The notes under the pieces: generated by a model | Told to the model about the DNA's origin: nothing | The model's database searches: none | What the model saw: the letters and a program-made list of their open reading frames with translations, nothing else | Program-made: the position numbers and the translations under genes | Shown here: positions 1-11,821 of the stretch, piece by piece | Layout: every line of letters begins with the position of its first letter | How positions within the stretch are numbered: the stretch's first letter is position 1 | Source of the DNA: Bacteroidaceae bacterium | Lineage (GTDB): Bacteria > Bacteroidota > Bacteroidia > Bacteroidales > Bacteroidaceae | DNA: 44,701 nt | NCBI GenBank assembly: GCA_024699495.1 | Contig: JAILPK010000069.1 | Span: forward strand, 1 to 44,701 | Reading direction: 5' to 3'

Positions 1-399
1 ACACACGGGGCGTCTCTTTTTGTCATGACCTGAGATGAAAAGCATCACGCAGTATGACGGGTGCCGTTGAACCGTCTTCAACATAAGGTCGCACAGCGAT
101 GAACGACGGGTCGTAAGAGCCTGCGCGACCTGACGTGAGAGTCTGTGCGACCTGACGCGCTATAAACCCGACCTGAACCTTGGCCATGAGCCAGCAGCCA
201 TGAGCCGACCATCATGAAGACGCGCTATAAACCCGACCAGAACCTTGGCCATGAGCCAGCTGCCATGACCCGACCATCATGAAGCATCCCACTGCCTCAC
301 CTTCTCTGCAACAGATGCCATAAAGAAAGGAGCGTGGCTCATCAAACGTTATGAGCGATTCTCTGCTATGGGACAAAAAAAATTTGGTGGCGCTTAGAT
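1..399. other. Non-coding left edge, repeat-bearing
   Basis: No credible reading frame. The stretch holds a duplicated 65-bp unit (listed separately) and a shorter echo in which GCGACCTGACG occurs twice, 23 bp apart (about 125-157). The minus-strand gene that ends at 400 is followed, in its own direction, by a run of T residues (complement of 374-382) but without a convincing stem, so a terminator is only suggested. Confidence 0.6.
154..283. repeat. 65-bp direct repeat, two tandem copies
   Basis: Copies span 154-218 and 219-283 and both begin GACGCGCTATAAACCCGACC and end CGACCATCATGAA. They differ at only a few positions (for example CTGAACC versus CAGAACC, and CAGCAGCC versus CAGCTGCC). The head-to-tail arrangement with no gap points to a local tandem duplication. 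No function is visible. Confidence 0.9.
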
Positions 400-3300
400 T
401 TATTTGGCGGCTCTGGATAGTGCTTCGATGTAGTAGTAGTCGGCGTAGATGATACTGGCGTCTATCTCGCTGCCTGCAGGGTGGTGGCCAGTGGAGTGTA
501 GCAGGAAAGATACGTTTCGCTCGCCGCTCTGGTAGGCTGGAGTGCTGAGTTGGGTCAATGTCTCTATGGCGAAGTCCCGGTAGGCTACGCCTTTGGCTGT
601 TGGCAGGTAGGAGGAGAGCTCAAGCAATGCTGAGGCTACGACACAAGCGGCGGAGACATCTTTGGGGCAGGTGGTGTCTTTGTCGCCAGCTTTTATCTTG
701 CTGATTCGCGGGTCGTCCATATCCCAATAGGGGATGCAGTCGTCGCTGGTCTGGCGCAGCCGCTTGAGATAGATGTCGGCTACTTTCTGTGCGAATGCGA
801 GGAAGCGCGGGTCGTGTGTAAACCGATAGACCATGGTGTAGCCATAGATGGCCCATGACTGTCCGCGGCTCCACATGGAGCGGTCGCTGTAGCCCTGGTG
901 GGTCACGCCCTTGATGAAGCGGCCGGTGAGGGTGTCGTAAACGGCGACGTGGTAACAGCTGCCGTCGCTGCGGAAATGGTTTTTCATGGTCGTTTCGGCG
1001 TGACATATAGCGATGTCGCGAAGGTGCTGGGCTGAATAGCCCTGTCCGCCGTTGGCTGCAGCCCAGAAGAGCAGCTCGAGATTCATCATGTTGTCCATGA
1101 TGGTGTTGTGTCCCCCATAGTCTTTCACGTGGCGTGGCCAAGATAGTATGGTGCCGACAGTGGGGTTGAACAGGGTCGCGAGTGAGTCTGCTGCTCGGAG
1201 TGCGGCGGCCCGGTAACGCGGCTCCTTGGTGGCTTCGTAGCCTTTGAGCAACGCGTTGATAGTGATGAATCCAAGGTCGTGGTCATAGACCGGTTTGGAG
1301 ACTACGGACAGGATAGCGTCAGTGTATCCTTGAGCTGCTTTCTTTACGGCTTCGCTCTTGTTATAAGCAAAGTCCATCCATAGGATTCCCGGCCAGAAAC
1401 CGGAACACCACTCTTCGGGTGATGCTTTTCGCAGGTTCCAAGTCTGCTGTCCATCCAAAATGTTGCGCGGCATCATGGTGAAGTCGTAGGGGCGCAGGGC
1501 TTCGAGGGCGCGGTCGGTCTGCAGAGAACAGTAGGATAGAGCTTTGGCAGCGAGGGTGTGGCGACTGTCGGCGCTGAATACGACGTTGCGCACGTGGTTG
1601 CCTACATACATTGGGATGTAGTCGGCAGCGGCATACCATGCGGGCTTACCAGCCATCTTGTCGTGGATGAGATGGCCGTTGATTTTTATCCCTTCGAAGG
1701 TGACGTTGCGTACTTGGCGCTCTTCGCTGTAGCCGTTAATGACGGAGAGGGATTCAGTGCGGGGCACATTAGGATCGCTGTAGTAACGTATGTTGCGGAA
1801 GGTGATGTCTTCGACTCCGCGCCCAGGGGCGGCGCAGTATTTCTGATTGTATCCCACTTTGACCTGCAGGAGTGAGCCCTGGAGGATTTGTTCGATGCGT
1901 ATGTTGTCGAAGAGTACGTCGCGCACGAGGTTGTTGTCGCCGCAGTTGATAGCCAGACATCCCTGATAATCCACCTGTGGCTCTGCCTGCCCGAGGATGT
2001 CTATGTTTTCATAGCGCAGGTGCTCTATGGTATCTCCCCGCTCAGCATCGCCGTGGATGCCGATGAAGATGGGGTGGGCCACATCGGGCCATAGGATGGA
2101 GTTGCGCATGGTGACTCGGCGTGTGCTGCCGCTGAACCCCTTGCGTGTGGCATAGGCTGTGGTGCAGTCGTCGCTGTTGCGGCAGAATACGCGGTCATAG
2201 AGGATGTCCGAACTGCCGCCGAAGACGTTGAGACCGTCGCCCCATCCGGGATGTGAGATGCTCCGCACGTCGTGGAGTGTGATGTGGCTGGATTCGCCTA
2301 TGGGGCATGTGCAGCATACGAGTCCGTCAATGTCTATATGTGAGGAGCGGTAGATATGTGCCCCCTCATAGCCTGTGGTGGGGCGTGCGATGCCGCGCCC
2401 GAGGATGCTGACGTTTTTCACGTCCTCGATGGCGAGGGTGGAGGTCAGGTAAGCGCCTCCTGCCATATAAATTACGGAGTTGGCTGGAACGGATATCTTG
2501 CCGTCTTTCTGCGGCAGGGGCAGGTTCGACCGGCTGTCGTAATATCCGGGTGCGATGTATATGAAGCGGCGACCTTGGGCTTTTGCCTGTTTTTCTGCTT
2601 CTACCCTGTCTGCAGGAGGCGTAGAGGTGAAGACGAGGAGGTTGTCGCTCAGGGAGTAGCCGGTGGCGGAGCCGGTGCTGTTGACTCCAAACTCTACGCT
2701 CACGTTCTCCGGTTGGAAGAGGTGGAACTGGACGGTGCTGTCGTTCTGAATGTTGGCTATGGTGCCCCTGTAGGCCGGTCTGATGCGTGCGGAAGTGAAT
2801 TTGCGGTGTCTGGCCACGACGCGTACGGAGACGCTGCCGGTGAAGTCGAACATGCAATAGCTGATTTCGGATATCTTATGCCCAGTCACGCCTGGCGCCG
2901 AAAGGTTGGTGGGGGCATTCACGCGGGCCATATAGGTGTCGATTTTGGTCCACTCTTTGCTGCCGCGAGGCTGCACGAATACGTCATAGTCGTCTTTCAG
3001 CGGTGCTCCTGACGGGGCGGGGTAGGTGAAGAGCTGATGGAGGGATTTGCCGCTTCGGGCTCGCGAATCGCTGACTCCGGGCACCTGGAATGTTCGCCCT
3101 TCGGTATTGGTGCTGATCTGCCCGCGGCGTGCTGCTTTGTCCTGCTGGGCGAGCAGCTTGCGAGTGTAGGGCATCTTCAGGTGTTTCACCCCAGTGTAGT
3201 GGTCGTAGGCTTTGCGGTAGATGTCCCAGATGCGGCCGCGGCCCATGGAACCAGGCTCTGTCCAGTTGTTGTAGAGGCCGGTGCAGTCGGTCCATGTCTC

Positions 3301-4101
3301 AAAGGGCACGTCATAGCCGAGGTTGTAGCGAGCGGAATACTCCAGACCGCGCATCAGAAGGCAGTCGAGAGCGCCCCAGAGGTCGTGGTATGTGCAGCCG
3401 GCTGTCTGGCAGCGGAGCGCTTTCCCATAATCCCATGCCATCTCGCAGATGTCACAGAGAGCACCGAGCCCGAGCTGTACATGGCCTTGGTCGCGTCCTG
3501 TCTCCTGACATTGACCTGTAGGACTCACATATCGTGGCAGGGCACCGTTGTCGTAGGCATAGAGGAAGTAATCTACGGCTGCTTTGTAGAGGGAGTCGTC
3601 ATCGAGGAATATGGCGCAGGCCATGCGGCAGCGGTTGACGATGGCTCCCCAGTTGCCGTTGGCGTATGGGCTGTCGGCCTCGAATTTATTTATTGTAGGC
3701 ATTATGGCGCGGCGAATCATTGCGCTCCACGACTGGCAGGCCTCTGCCTGAGCGGGTTTGAGTATGGTCATGGCCCGCACCAGATGGAAACATTGTATGG
3801 TGCATAGCGGCCCGTCATGTCCTTCAAGTTGCTGCAGGCTGTCGGCATAGGCGTCGATTATCTCCCTGGCTTTGGCTGCGTATGCCTCGCTCTGTACCCT
3901 GTCTCTGGCGTTTTGGTACTGTAGCGCGCACTGGTAGGCGGTCCACATGTCGCGTTCGCTGCCTGCTTTGGAGGCGCGGTACTGCCCATCACGGGCGACA
4001 ATTCTGTATGGTCCGGCCATCTTGTAGCTGAGAAATTCAGTTTGGGCGTATAGTGCCATAGCTGCCAGCAGACTGAGCAGAAGGGATAATGAGCGTTTCA
4101 T
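400..4101 (-). CDS. Exported three-module polyuronide enzyme: alginate-lyase-like + beta-helix + GH88
   Basis: A 1233-residue exported protein (signal peptide about 1-19, likely cut after YA). Residues about 25-330 resemble the alpha/alpha-barrel alginate-lyase-like family (PF05426 type), with NGNW at 148-151 and RDQGH ending at H207, the places where such lyases keep their Asn and His. A beta-sandwich-like linker follows. Residues about 495-850 look like a right-handed beta-helix of the GH28/GH49 kind, with NSDDC containing D644 and D645. Residues about 865-1230 form a GH88 unsaturated glucuronyl hydrolase: HDLGF (D942) and DNMMN (D1003) lie 61 residues apart, the same spacing as the catalytic pair D88/D149 of the Bacillus UGL enzyme. 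A lyase would create unsaturated uronic ends and GH88 would remove them. It follows the starch genes after 78 bp, so co-transcription is possible but the substrate differs. Domain calls are from pattern recognition; GH88 is the surest. Confidence 0.85.
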   Translation of the reverse strand: MKRSLSLLLSLLAAMALYAQTEFLSYKMAGPYRIVARDGQYRASKAGSERDMWTAYQCALQYQNARDRVQSEAYAAKAREIIDAYADSLQQLEGHDGPLCTIQCFHLVRAMTILKPAQAEACQSWSAMIRRAIMPTINKFEADSPYANGNWGAIVNRCRMACAIFLDDDSLYKAAVDYFLYAYDNGALPRYVSPTGQCQETGRDQGHVQLGLGALCDICEMAWDYGKALRCQTAGCTYHDLWGALDCLLMRGLEYSARYNLGYDVPFETWTDCTGLYNNWTEPGSMGRGRIWDIYRKAYDHYTGVKHLKMPYTRKLLAQQDKAARRGQISTNTEGRTFQVPGVSDSRARSGKSLHQLFTYPAPSGAPLKDDYDVFVQPRGSKEWTKIDTYMARVNAPTNLSAPGVTGHKISEISYCMFDFTGSVSVRVVARHRKFTSARIRPAYRGTIANIQNDSTVQFHLFQPENVSVEFGVNSTGSATGYSLSDNLLVFTSTPPADRVEAEKQAKAQGRRFIYIAPGYYDSRSNLPLPQKDGKISVPANSVIYMAGGAYLTSTLAIEDVKNVSILGRGIARPTTGYEGAHIYRSSHIDIDGLVCCTCPIGESSHITLHDVRSISHPGWGDGLNVFGGSSDILYDRVFCRNSDDCTTAYATRKGFSGSTRRVTMRNSILWPDVAHPIFIGIHGDAERGDTIEHLRYENIDILGQAEPQVDYQGCLAINCGDNNLVRDVLFDNIRIEQILQGSLLQVKVGYNQKYCAAPGRGVEDITFRNIRYYSDPNVPRTESLSVINGYSEERQVRNVTFEGIKINGHLIHDKMAGKPAWYAAADYIPMYVGNHVRNVVFSADSRHTLAAKALSYCSLQTDRALEALRPYDFTMMPRNILDGQQTWNLRKASPEEWCSGFWPGILWMDFAYNKSEAVKKAAQGYTDAILSVVSKPVYDHDLGFITINALLKGYEATKEPRYRAAALRAADSLATLFNPTVGTILSWPRHVKDYGGHNTIMDNMMNLELLFWAAANGGQGYSAQHLRDIAICHAETTMKNHFRSDGSCYHVAVYDTLTGRFIKGVTHQGYSDRSMWSRGQSWAIYGYTMVYRFTHDPRFLAFAQKVADIYLKRLRQTSDDCIPYWDMDDPRISKIKAGDKDTTCPKDVSAACVVASALLELSSYLPTAKGVAYRDFAIETLTQLSTPAYQSGERNVSFLLHSTGHHPAGSEIDASIIYADYYYIEALSRAAK

Positions 4102-4179
4102 AGATTTGGCGGGTTTAAGGAGTTCGGCTTTGGTTTGTGTCAGACTTCAGAGCCGGGGTATGATGGCCGCCGCATGCTT

Positions 4180-6162
4180 TCACTCGAGTTCGAGTACGAG
4201 TGCCTGGCGGGGATAGAGGGGTATATCTTGAGAGAGGTCGTAGGTATTGCCGGTGGGGATGTCTGTGGCGGTGAGGCTGGTAGCTGTCGTTTCTGTGTCG
4301 AGCAGCTCGGCATAGCGGGAGACATCGAAAGTGGCAGCCTGTGAGGTGCCGTTGATGACGGTGATGACCGTGTTGCGGTGTAGCCGTCGTGCCATCACAT
4401 AGACGCCGTTCAGGGGGCAGAACTGAGTGGTGTAGCCTCTGATTACGGCCTCATTGCCCTGTCGCCAATGTAGAAGTCTGCTCAGCCACATGAACATATC
4501 TTGCTGTGCCTCGGTGCGTCCGGCCGCTGTGAAACAGTTGTGGGTGTCGCCGGGGAATCCTCCGGGGAAGTCTTTGCGCACGTTGCCGTCAGTAATCTCC
4601 TTGGTGCCGTCCATTAGGATTTCTGTGCCATAATAAAGCTGTGGTATGCGTGGAGCTGTGAGCAGAAGGGCGAGTGCCTGTTTCAGCTTGGCTACCGCGG
4701 TGGCAGCTGTTGCCTCGTCCTTGTCTTGAATGGTGCCGAGGAAGCGGTCGGTGTCGTGGTTGTCAATGAATGCCATCACGTGGGACGGGTCTTCGTAGAG
4801 GTAGTCATATACGAAGTTGTTGTAAAGGCGGTTGTAGCCGTCGAACCAGCCGTCGGTTTCCTCGTTTTTGGCTTTGGCCAATTTGTCGAAGAAGGAGAAA
4901 TCCATGACGGTCTTGAGGTAGGAGTTGCGTGGTGTGAGCCGTGAGTTCTTTTGCCACGCGGCGGTGTATGCGGGTTCGGTGACCCAAGTCTCACCTACGA
5001 CATTGAAGTTGGGGTATTCGTCGTCCAGACGCTTCATCCATCGGGCCATGCCAGACTCATCGGCGTAGGGGTAGGTGTCCATGCGGATGCCGTCGATGCC
5101 GGCTGTCTCTATCCACCAGATGGAGTTCTGTATGAGGTAGGTCATAACATGCGGGTTTTGGTGGTTCAAGTCGGGCATGGAGGGTACGAACCAGCCGTCC
5201 ACCGTCTCACGTCGGTCCACCTCTGAGGCGTAGGGGTCCAGAACCGGGGTGAGTTTATAAGATGTCTGCAGGTAGCCGCTGGCTGTCTGCACACTGCCGT
5301 TTGGAGTGCGTCTTTCGTGGCCTTCGAGCCATTCGGACACGTTCAGCCAGTCCTTGGAAGGACGGTCACTGACCCAGGGGTGTTCAAATCCGCAGTGGTT
5401 GAATATCATATCCATCACCACTTTAAGTCCATGGGAGTGTGCGTCGTCGATCAGCTGTCGATACTGCTCGTTGGTGCCGAAGCGCGGGTCCACGCGATAG
5501 TAGTCAGTAGTGGCATAGCCGTGGTAGGTGGAAGCAGTGCCGTCATCGGGAGAGTTGTTCTCGAGGACGGGGGTGAACCAGAGAGCGGTTACTCCAAGTT
5601 CGTTGAAGTAGGAGAGATGGGACCGTATGCCCTCGAGGTCGCCGCCGTGGCGCAGAGAGGGCTCATCGCGGTTCTCGGTGTAGGCATTGAGGCCCTGGAT
5701 TCCAGACGGATGGTCGGGCGACTGTGCGAAACGGTCGGGCATAAGCATATACAGAACGTCGGAGCAGTCGAATCCGACGCGTTCGTCACCTGCTTTTTCC
5801 CGCTCACGCAACTGGTATCTGATTATAGTCTTGTCATCGCTGCCCGGACGGCAAAAGGCGATGGGCAGTTCGCCGGCCTTCACGCCCTGGAGGTTGAGAT
5901 AGATGAAGAGGTAGTTAGGAGAGTCGAGCCTCACCACAGAATCCACCTCCGCCCCATCAACGTACACCTCGGCATCGCGTATGCCGGGACCATAGACCAT
6001 CAGCTGCAGCGACGGGTCTTTCAGTCCCACATACCAGTCGGTGGGGTCTATGCGTGACACCCCGACAGCGCCGTTGCCTTCGTCGAGGAATACTTTGTTT
6101 TTCCGGTTGCATGATGTTGTAACCATAATCAGGAGCAGGAGGATAGGTGTTAGTCGTTTCAT
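4180..6162 (-). CDS. GH13 alpha-amylase/neopullulanase-like lipoprotein (SusA-like)
   Basis: A 660-residue glycoside hydrolase family 13 enzyme that should cut alpha-1,4 links in malto-oligosaccharides or pullulan. The N-terminus is a lipoprotein signal with the lipobox VTTSC. Residues about 25-115 look like the cyclomaltodextrinase-type N-terminal beta domain, the barrel starts near VLYMLMPDRFA, and a small C-terminal beta domain ends the protein. The catalytic triad is readable: GIRMD (D362), VVGET (E391) and DNHD (D470). Residues after the lipid cysteine are NRKNK, basic rather than acidic, which argues against surface export and for a periplasmic location; that is an inference from the Bacteroidota lipoprotein export signal. 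It starts 4 bp after the susB stop codon, so it is in the same operon. Length and role fit SusA, but SusA of B. thetaiotaomicron is regarded as periplasmic and I do not assign the symbol. Confidence 0.9.
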   Translation of the reverse strand: MKRLTPILLLLIMVTTSCNRKNKVFLDEGNGAVGVSRIDPTDWYVGLKDPSLQLMVYGPGIRDAEVYVDGAEVDSVVRLDSPNYLFIYLNLQGVKAGELPIAFCRPGSDDKTIIRYQLREREKAGDERVGFDCSDVLYMLMPDRFAQSPDHPSGIQGLNAYTENRDEPSLRHGGDLEGIRSHLSYFNELGVTALWFTPVLENNSPDDGTASTYHGYATTDYYRVDPRFGTNEQYRQLIDDAHSHGLKVVMDMIFNHCGFEHPWVSDRPSKDWLNVSEWLEGHERRTPNGSVQTASGYLQTSYKLTPVLDPYASEVDRRETVDGWFVPSMPDLNHQNPHVMTYLIQNSIWWIETAGIDGIRMDTYPYADESGMARWMKRLDDEYPNFNVVGETWVTEPAYTAAWQKNSRLTPRNSYLKTVMDFSFFDKLAKAKNEETDGWFDGYNRLYNNFVYDYLYEDPSHVMAFIDNHDTDRFLGTIQDKDEATAATAVAKLKQALALLLTAPRIPQLYYGTEILMDGTKEITDGNVRKDFPGGFPGDTHNCFTAAGRTEAQQDMFMWLSRLLHWRQGNEAVIRGYTTQFCPLNGVYVMARRLHRNTVITVINGTSQAATFDVSRYAELLDTETTATSLTATDIPTGNTYDLSQDIPLYPRQALVLELE

Positions 6163-6166
6163 AATT

Positions 6167-8428
<2,262 letters not shown>

Positions 8429-10510
8429 TTATCTGTTGCCGCCGTGGACTAACGAGAGTACGCGCCCTGTGAAGGTGGCGTTTTTTGCCAAGTCCTCGAG
8501 GTTCACATGCATGCGGTAACGCCAGTAGTGGCGGGGGTTGGCAGGGATATTGACTCGTTCGGCGCCAGCATCCGGCAGACGGAGCTGTTCGTCGATTGCG
8601 AGCCAGTCCTGAATGCTGATGACACAAATCATAGACGGGCATTGGAGATGTCGGCGGATGATGTCGGTGGCGAGGTCGCCGCTCATGGGGTGGGGAGCCG
8701 GACCCGGTCTGTGCAGGACGTTGTTCCAATAGTCTTGGGTGCGCTCTTGATTCTCATCCCACCACATACGCAGGGTGGGGGTGTCATGGCTGGATATGGT
8801 GCAGACGCTGCGGTAGGGGTTCTGACTGATACGGCCGAACCGCAGACCAGGATTTTTAGGCATTGACTCCAATTCGAGACTGAGAATCTGCAGCTCGTCC
8901 ATAACCCAAGCTACGCAACTGGGCACCATGCCGAGGTCTTCTGCACAGCAAAGCATGTCTGTGGCACTGACTAGCCTGGGCAGTTTTTTCATGGCCTGCT
9001 CGTACCAGAACTGGTTGTTGCGCCGATAGAAATAGTCTTCGTAGAGGCGGTTGAATGCCTGTTGCTGCCAGTTGCTGAGGCGGGTATAAGCGTAAGTCTT
9101 CTGTGCGGAGATCCGGGGATGATAGAGGTCGGTATTGCGGTGGTCGCGCACGAAGAGAGTGTCTGCTGTATGCGGGTCGTTGTCCAGCACTTTTGGTGCA
9201 GATTCAATCACGGAAGAGGGCAATCCTGAGCGGAGAATCTCACCTGCCGAGAGTGCCAGCGCGGGGGAGAACTGTCCGAGCAGTCCGCTCTTTACGGGCA
9301 TGGGAATCTCCCAAATACGGAAGAATCCCAGCACGTGGTCTATGCGGTAGGCATCGAAATAGCGAGCCATATTGCGGAAGCGGCGTTCCCACCACTGGCA
9401 GCCGTCACGTAGCATCTCGTCCCAGTTGTATGTGGGGAAGCCCCAATTCTGGCCGTCCTCGGCGAAGTCGTCGGGCGGGGCGCCTGCCTGTCCGTCCATG
9501 TGGAAATAGCGCGGTTCCATCCACACGTCGCATCCCTGGCGACTGACTCCAATCGGTATGTCGCCCTTAAGCAGCACGCCTTTGCGTTTGGCATGGGCAT
9601 GTACCTCCTTCATCTGAGCGTCGAGCAGGAATTGTACGAAATACCAGAATGCTACATCTTTATATGCCTTGGAACGTGGGTTTGTAAGGCTCTTGCGGTC
9701 GGCTTCATTCCATGTTTCATGCCCGAGCCACTGGGAGAAATCGGCAGTGCCGAGGCTGTCCCGCAGGTGGCAGTAATATGCGTATGGCACCAACCACTGC
9801 TTCGTTTCGGCGAAGAATGTCTTGAATTCCTGTGACCCCATGATGTGCTTCCCTTCCTGTTCGAAGAGCAGATGCAGGTAGGCCGTTTTGTGGCGATTTA
9901 CCTCCTCGTAGTCAATTTGCGACAGTTCGTTGAGTTGGGTGCGAATAGTCTCGAATCGGCGACGTGCCTCTGCGTCTTTGAGTGGCGGCAGTGCGCTCAG
10001 GTTGATATATTGCGGATGTAGTGCAAATACGCTAATGCAGGAATAGGGATAGGAGTCCGTCCATGTGTGTGTGAGGGTGGTGTCGTTGATGGGCAGGATT
10101 TGCACCAGTCGCTGACCGGTCAGTGCTGCCCAGTCGATCATCAGGCGCAGGTCTCCGAAGTCGCCCACACCGAACGAACGTCGGCTGCGCAAGGAAAAGA
10201 CGGGGACGAGGGTGCCGGCTATGCGCAGGTCCGTCCAGGTGTCGTCAGTGGCCATATCCATCCGTTTGGTAGAATCCACCGAGAGCTGATGCTGTCCGAA
10301 TGGATATTCGCGACGTGTGACTCGGTCGTTCTCTTCCACCAGATAATAATAGGAGATGTTGCCGTCGGGCAATTCGGGTTCTGCTGTCCAGATGATGCCG
10401 TCGGTGGTGGTCATGGGTTCTTTGATGCCCTCTCTCCCGTCGGCAGAGTACATGAGGAAGAGGTTTTCCCCCCAATGAGTGCGATATTCTATGTTGAATG
10501 TAACCTTCAT
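8429..10510 (-). CDS. malQ: 4-alpha-glucanotransferase MalQ (GH77) with one N-terminal CBM20-like domain
   Basis: A 693-residue cytoplasmic enzyme (no signal peptide) that transfers glucan segments between malto-oligosaccharides, giving longer chains and glucose. Residues 1 to about 85 resemble a starch-binding CBM20 domain (KVTFNIEYRTHWGE, then a central Trp and tyrosine-rich strand). The GH77 barrel starts near LVPVFSLRSRRSFGVGDF. The triad is visible: YRID (D391), CAED (E524) and SSHD (D576). Bacteroidales MalQ proteins that I know of usually carry two CBM20 domains and are close to 890 residues, so this one appears to lack the second. It follows the transporter gene after 3 bp. The start ATG at 10510 is the only sensible one because the CBM begins at once. 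Confidence 0.95.
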   Translation of the reverse strand: MKVTFNIEYRTHWGENLFLMYSADGREGIKEPMTTTDGIIWTAEPELPDGNISYYYLVEENDRVTRREYPFGQHQLSVDSTKRMDMATDDTWTDLRIAGTLVPVFSLRSRRSFGVGDFGDLRLMIDWAALTGQRLVQILPINDTTLTHTWTDSYPYSCISVFALHPQYINLSALPPLKDAEARRRFETIRTQLNELSQIDYEEVNRHKTAYLHLLFEQEGKHIMGSQEFKTFFAETKQWLVPYAYYCHLRDSLGTADFSQWLGHETWNEADRKSLTNPRSKAYKDVAFWYFVQFLLDAQMKEVHAHAKRKGVLLKGDIPIGVSRQGCDVWMEPRYFHMDGQAGAPPDDFAEDGQNWGFPTYNWDEMLRDGCQWWERRFRNMARYFDAYRIDHVLGFFRIWEIPMPVKSGLLGQFSPALALSAGEILRSGLPSSVIESAPKVLDNDPHTADTLFVRDHRNTDLYHPRISAQKTYAYTRLSNWQQQAFNRLYEDYFYRRNNQFWYEQAMKKLPRLVSATDMLCCAEDLGMVPSCVAWVMDELQILSLELESMPKNPGLRFGRISQNPYRSVCTISSHDTPTLRMWWDENQERTQDYWNNVLHRPGPAPHPMSGDLATDIIRRHLQCPSMICVISIQDWLAIDEQLRLPDAGAERVNIPANPRHYWRYRMHVNLEDLAKNATFTGRVLSLVHGGNR

Positions 10511-10513
10511 ATT

Positions 10514-11821
10514 TTATTCTTTTTTACCGTTGTTTTGGATAATAAACACGCATACAGAGCCCATGGCAAGCAATACTCCGGAGACAATCATCATGTTGCT
10601 CGGGTGACTGCCCACATGGGAGAGAATTGCCCCGCCACACAGCGCTGCCACAATCTGCGGAACGCATATAGTGCAGTTGAACAGACCCAAATAGGCTCCC
10701 ATGTGTCCGTAGCCCTGCAATGCGTTGGTTACAAAGGTGAAGGGCATGGCTAGCATGGCGGCCCAAGCGCAACCGATGAGCAGGAATGGTACAATCTGCA
10801 GGTATTGGTCGGGGCAGAAGGGAATGAGTGCGAATCCGATGCCGCCGAGGAGTAAGCTTACGGAGTAGGCTACCTTGGTGTTAGAGAATTTTGGGAGTAG
10901 GAGTGCCCATACCACGCTGCCCATTGCCTGGATGGCATAAAGGACTCCTGTCCAGTTGGCTGCCGTCTGGTAGCCCTCGGTGGTCGGGTCTATAGTTCCC
11001 CATACGGTCTCTGAGACGGCGTCAACGACATACGTCCACATATATAGGAGAGCGGCCCAGCAGAAGAACTGCACCAACCCGACCTTCCAAAAGGTGGAGG
11101 GGGCATTGCGGAGCAGGGTAAACCAGTTGGCTCCGCCCTCGTTGCTCTCTTTGGCCCCGTTATACTGCTCGTAAGTGACAGGATCCCACTCCTTTACCTT
11201 GATGGTGGTGTAGAGAACGCATCCGATCAGAATGGCGGCACCGATGTAGAACGACCATACCACAGACTCTGGGACGACTCCCTCAGGGGCTACATTGCTC
11301 AGGCCCACAGCGGTGAATATGTAGGGAAAGAGGAATCCCACCACCGAACCGGCATTGCAGAGGAATGACTGGATGCTATAAGCCTTCGCTTTCTGGCGTT
11401 CGTTAACCATATCGCCGACCAGCATTTTGAATGGCTGCATGGCCATATTAATAGATGTGTCAAGAAGCATGAGCGCTACAAGCCCGAAAATGAGTGCCTG
11501 GGCAACGGTGAGTCCCAGCGAACCGGCATTGGGCAATAAACACATCACGCCGACAGCCACGGCAGCACCAATGAAAAGATAAGGTATGCGGCGTCCGAAG
11601 CGTGTCCAGGTGCGGTCGCTCAGCGTTCCGACTACCGGCTGTACAAGGATGCCCATCAATGGGGGCAAGATCCAGAAAAAGCTCAGCGAGTGGGGGTCTG
11701 CACCCAAGGTGCGAAATATGCGTGAGATGTTTCCGCTTTGGAGCGCGTAGGCAATCTGAACGCCAAAGAATCCGAAACTGAGATTCCATAGTTTCCAAAA
11801 GGATAGATTCGGTTTTTCCAT
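10514..11821 (-). CDS. MFS sugar transporter (GPH/SLC45-like), probable maltose importer
   Basis: An inner-membrane permease of 435 residues with about twelve hydrophobic segments. The first loop has the signature VGTLSDRTWTRFGRR, typical of the glycoside-pentoside-hexuronide and SLC45 branch of the major facilitator superfamily, and similar proteins occur in Bacteroidota maltose and starch loci. The likely substrate is maltose or glucose made in the periplasm by the GH13 and GH97 enzymes; this is from context. A TTG codon six bases upstream (11827) is in frame, but ATG at 11821 giving MEKPNLSFWK is preferred. It is the first gene of the minus-strand operon, with the 325-bp gap to the regulator presumably holding its promoter. 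Confidence 0.9.
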   Translation of the reverse strand: MEKPNLSFWKLWNLSFGFFGVQIAYALQSGNISRIFRTLGADPHSLSFFWILPPLMGILVQPVVGTLSDRTWTRFGRRIPYLFIGAAVAVGVMCLLPNAGSLGLTVAQALIFGLVALMLLDTSINMAMQPFKMLVGDMVNERQKAKAYSIQSFLCNAGSVVGFLFPYIFTAVGLSNVAPEGVVPESVVWSFYIGAAILIGCVLYTTIKVKEWDPVTYEQYNGAKESNEGGANWFTLLRNAPSTFWKVGLVQFFCWAALLYMWTYVVDAVSETVWGTIDPTTEGYQTAANWTGVLYAIQAMGSVVWALLLPKFSNTKVAYSVSLLLGGIGFALIPFCPDQYLQIVPFLLIGCAWAAMLAMPFTFVTNALQGYGHMGAYLGLFNCTICVPQIVAALCGGAILSHVGSHPSNMMIVSGVLLAMGSVCVFIIQNNGKKE

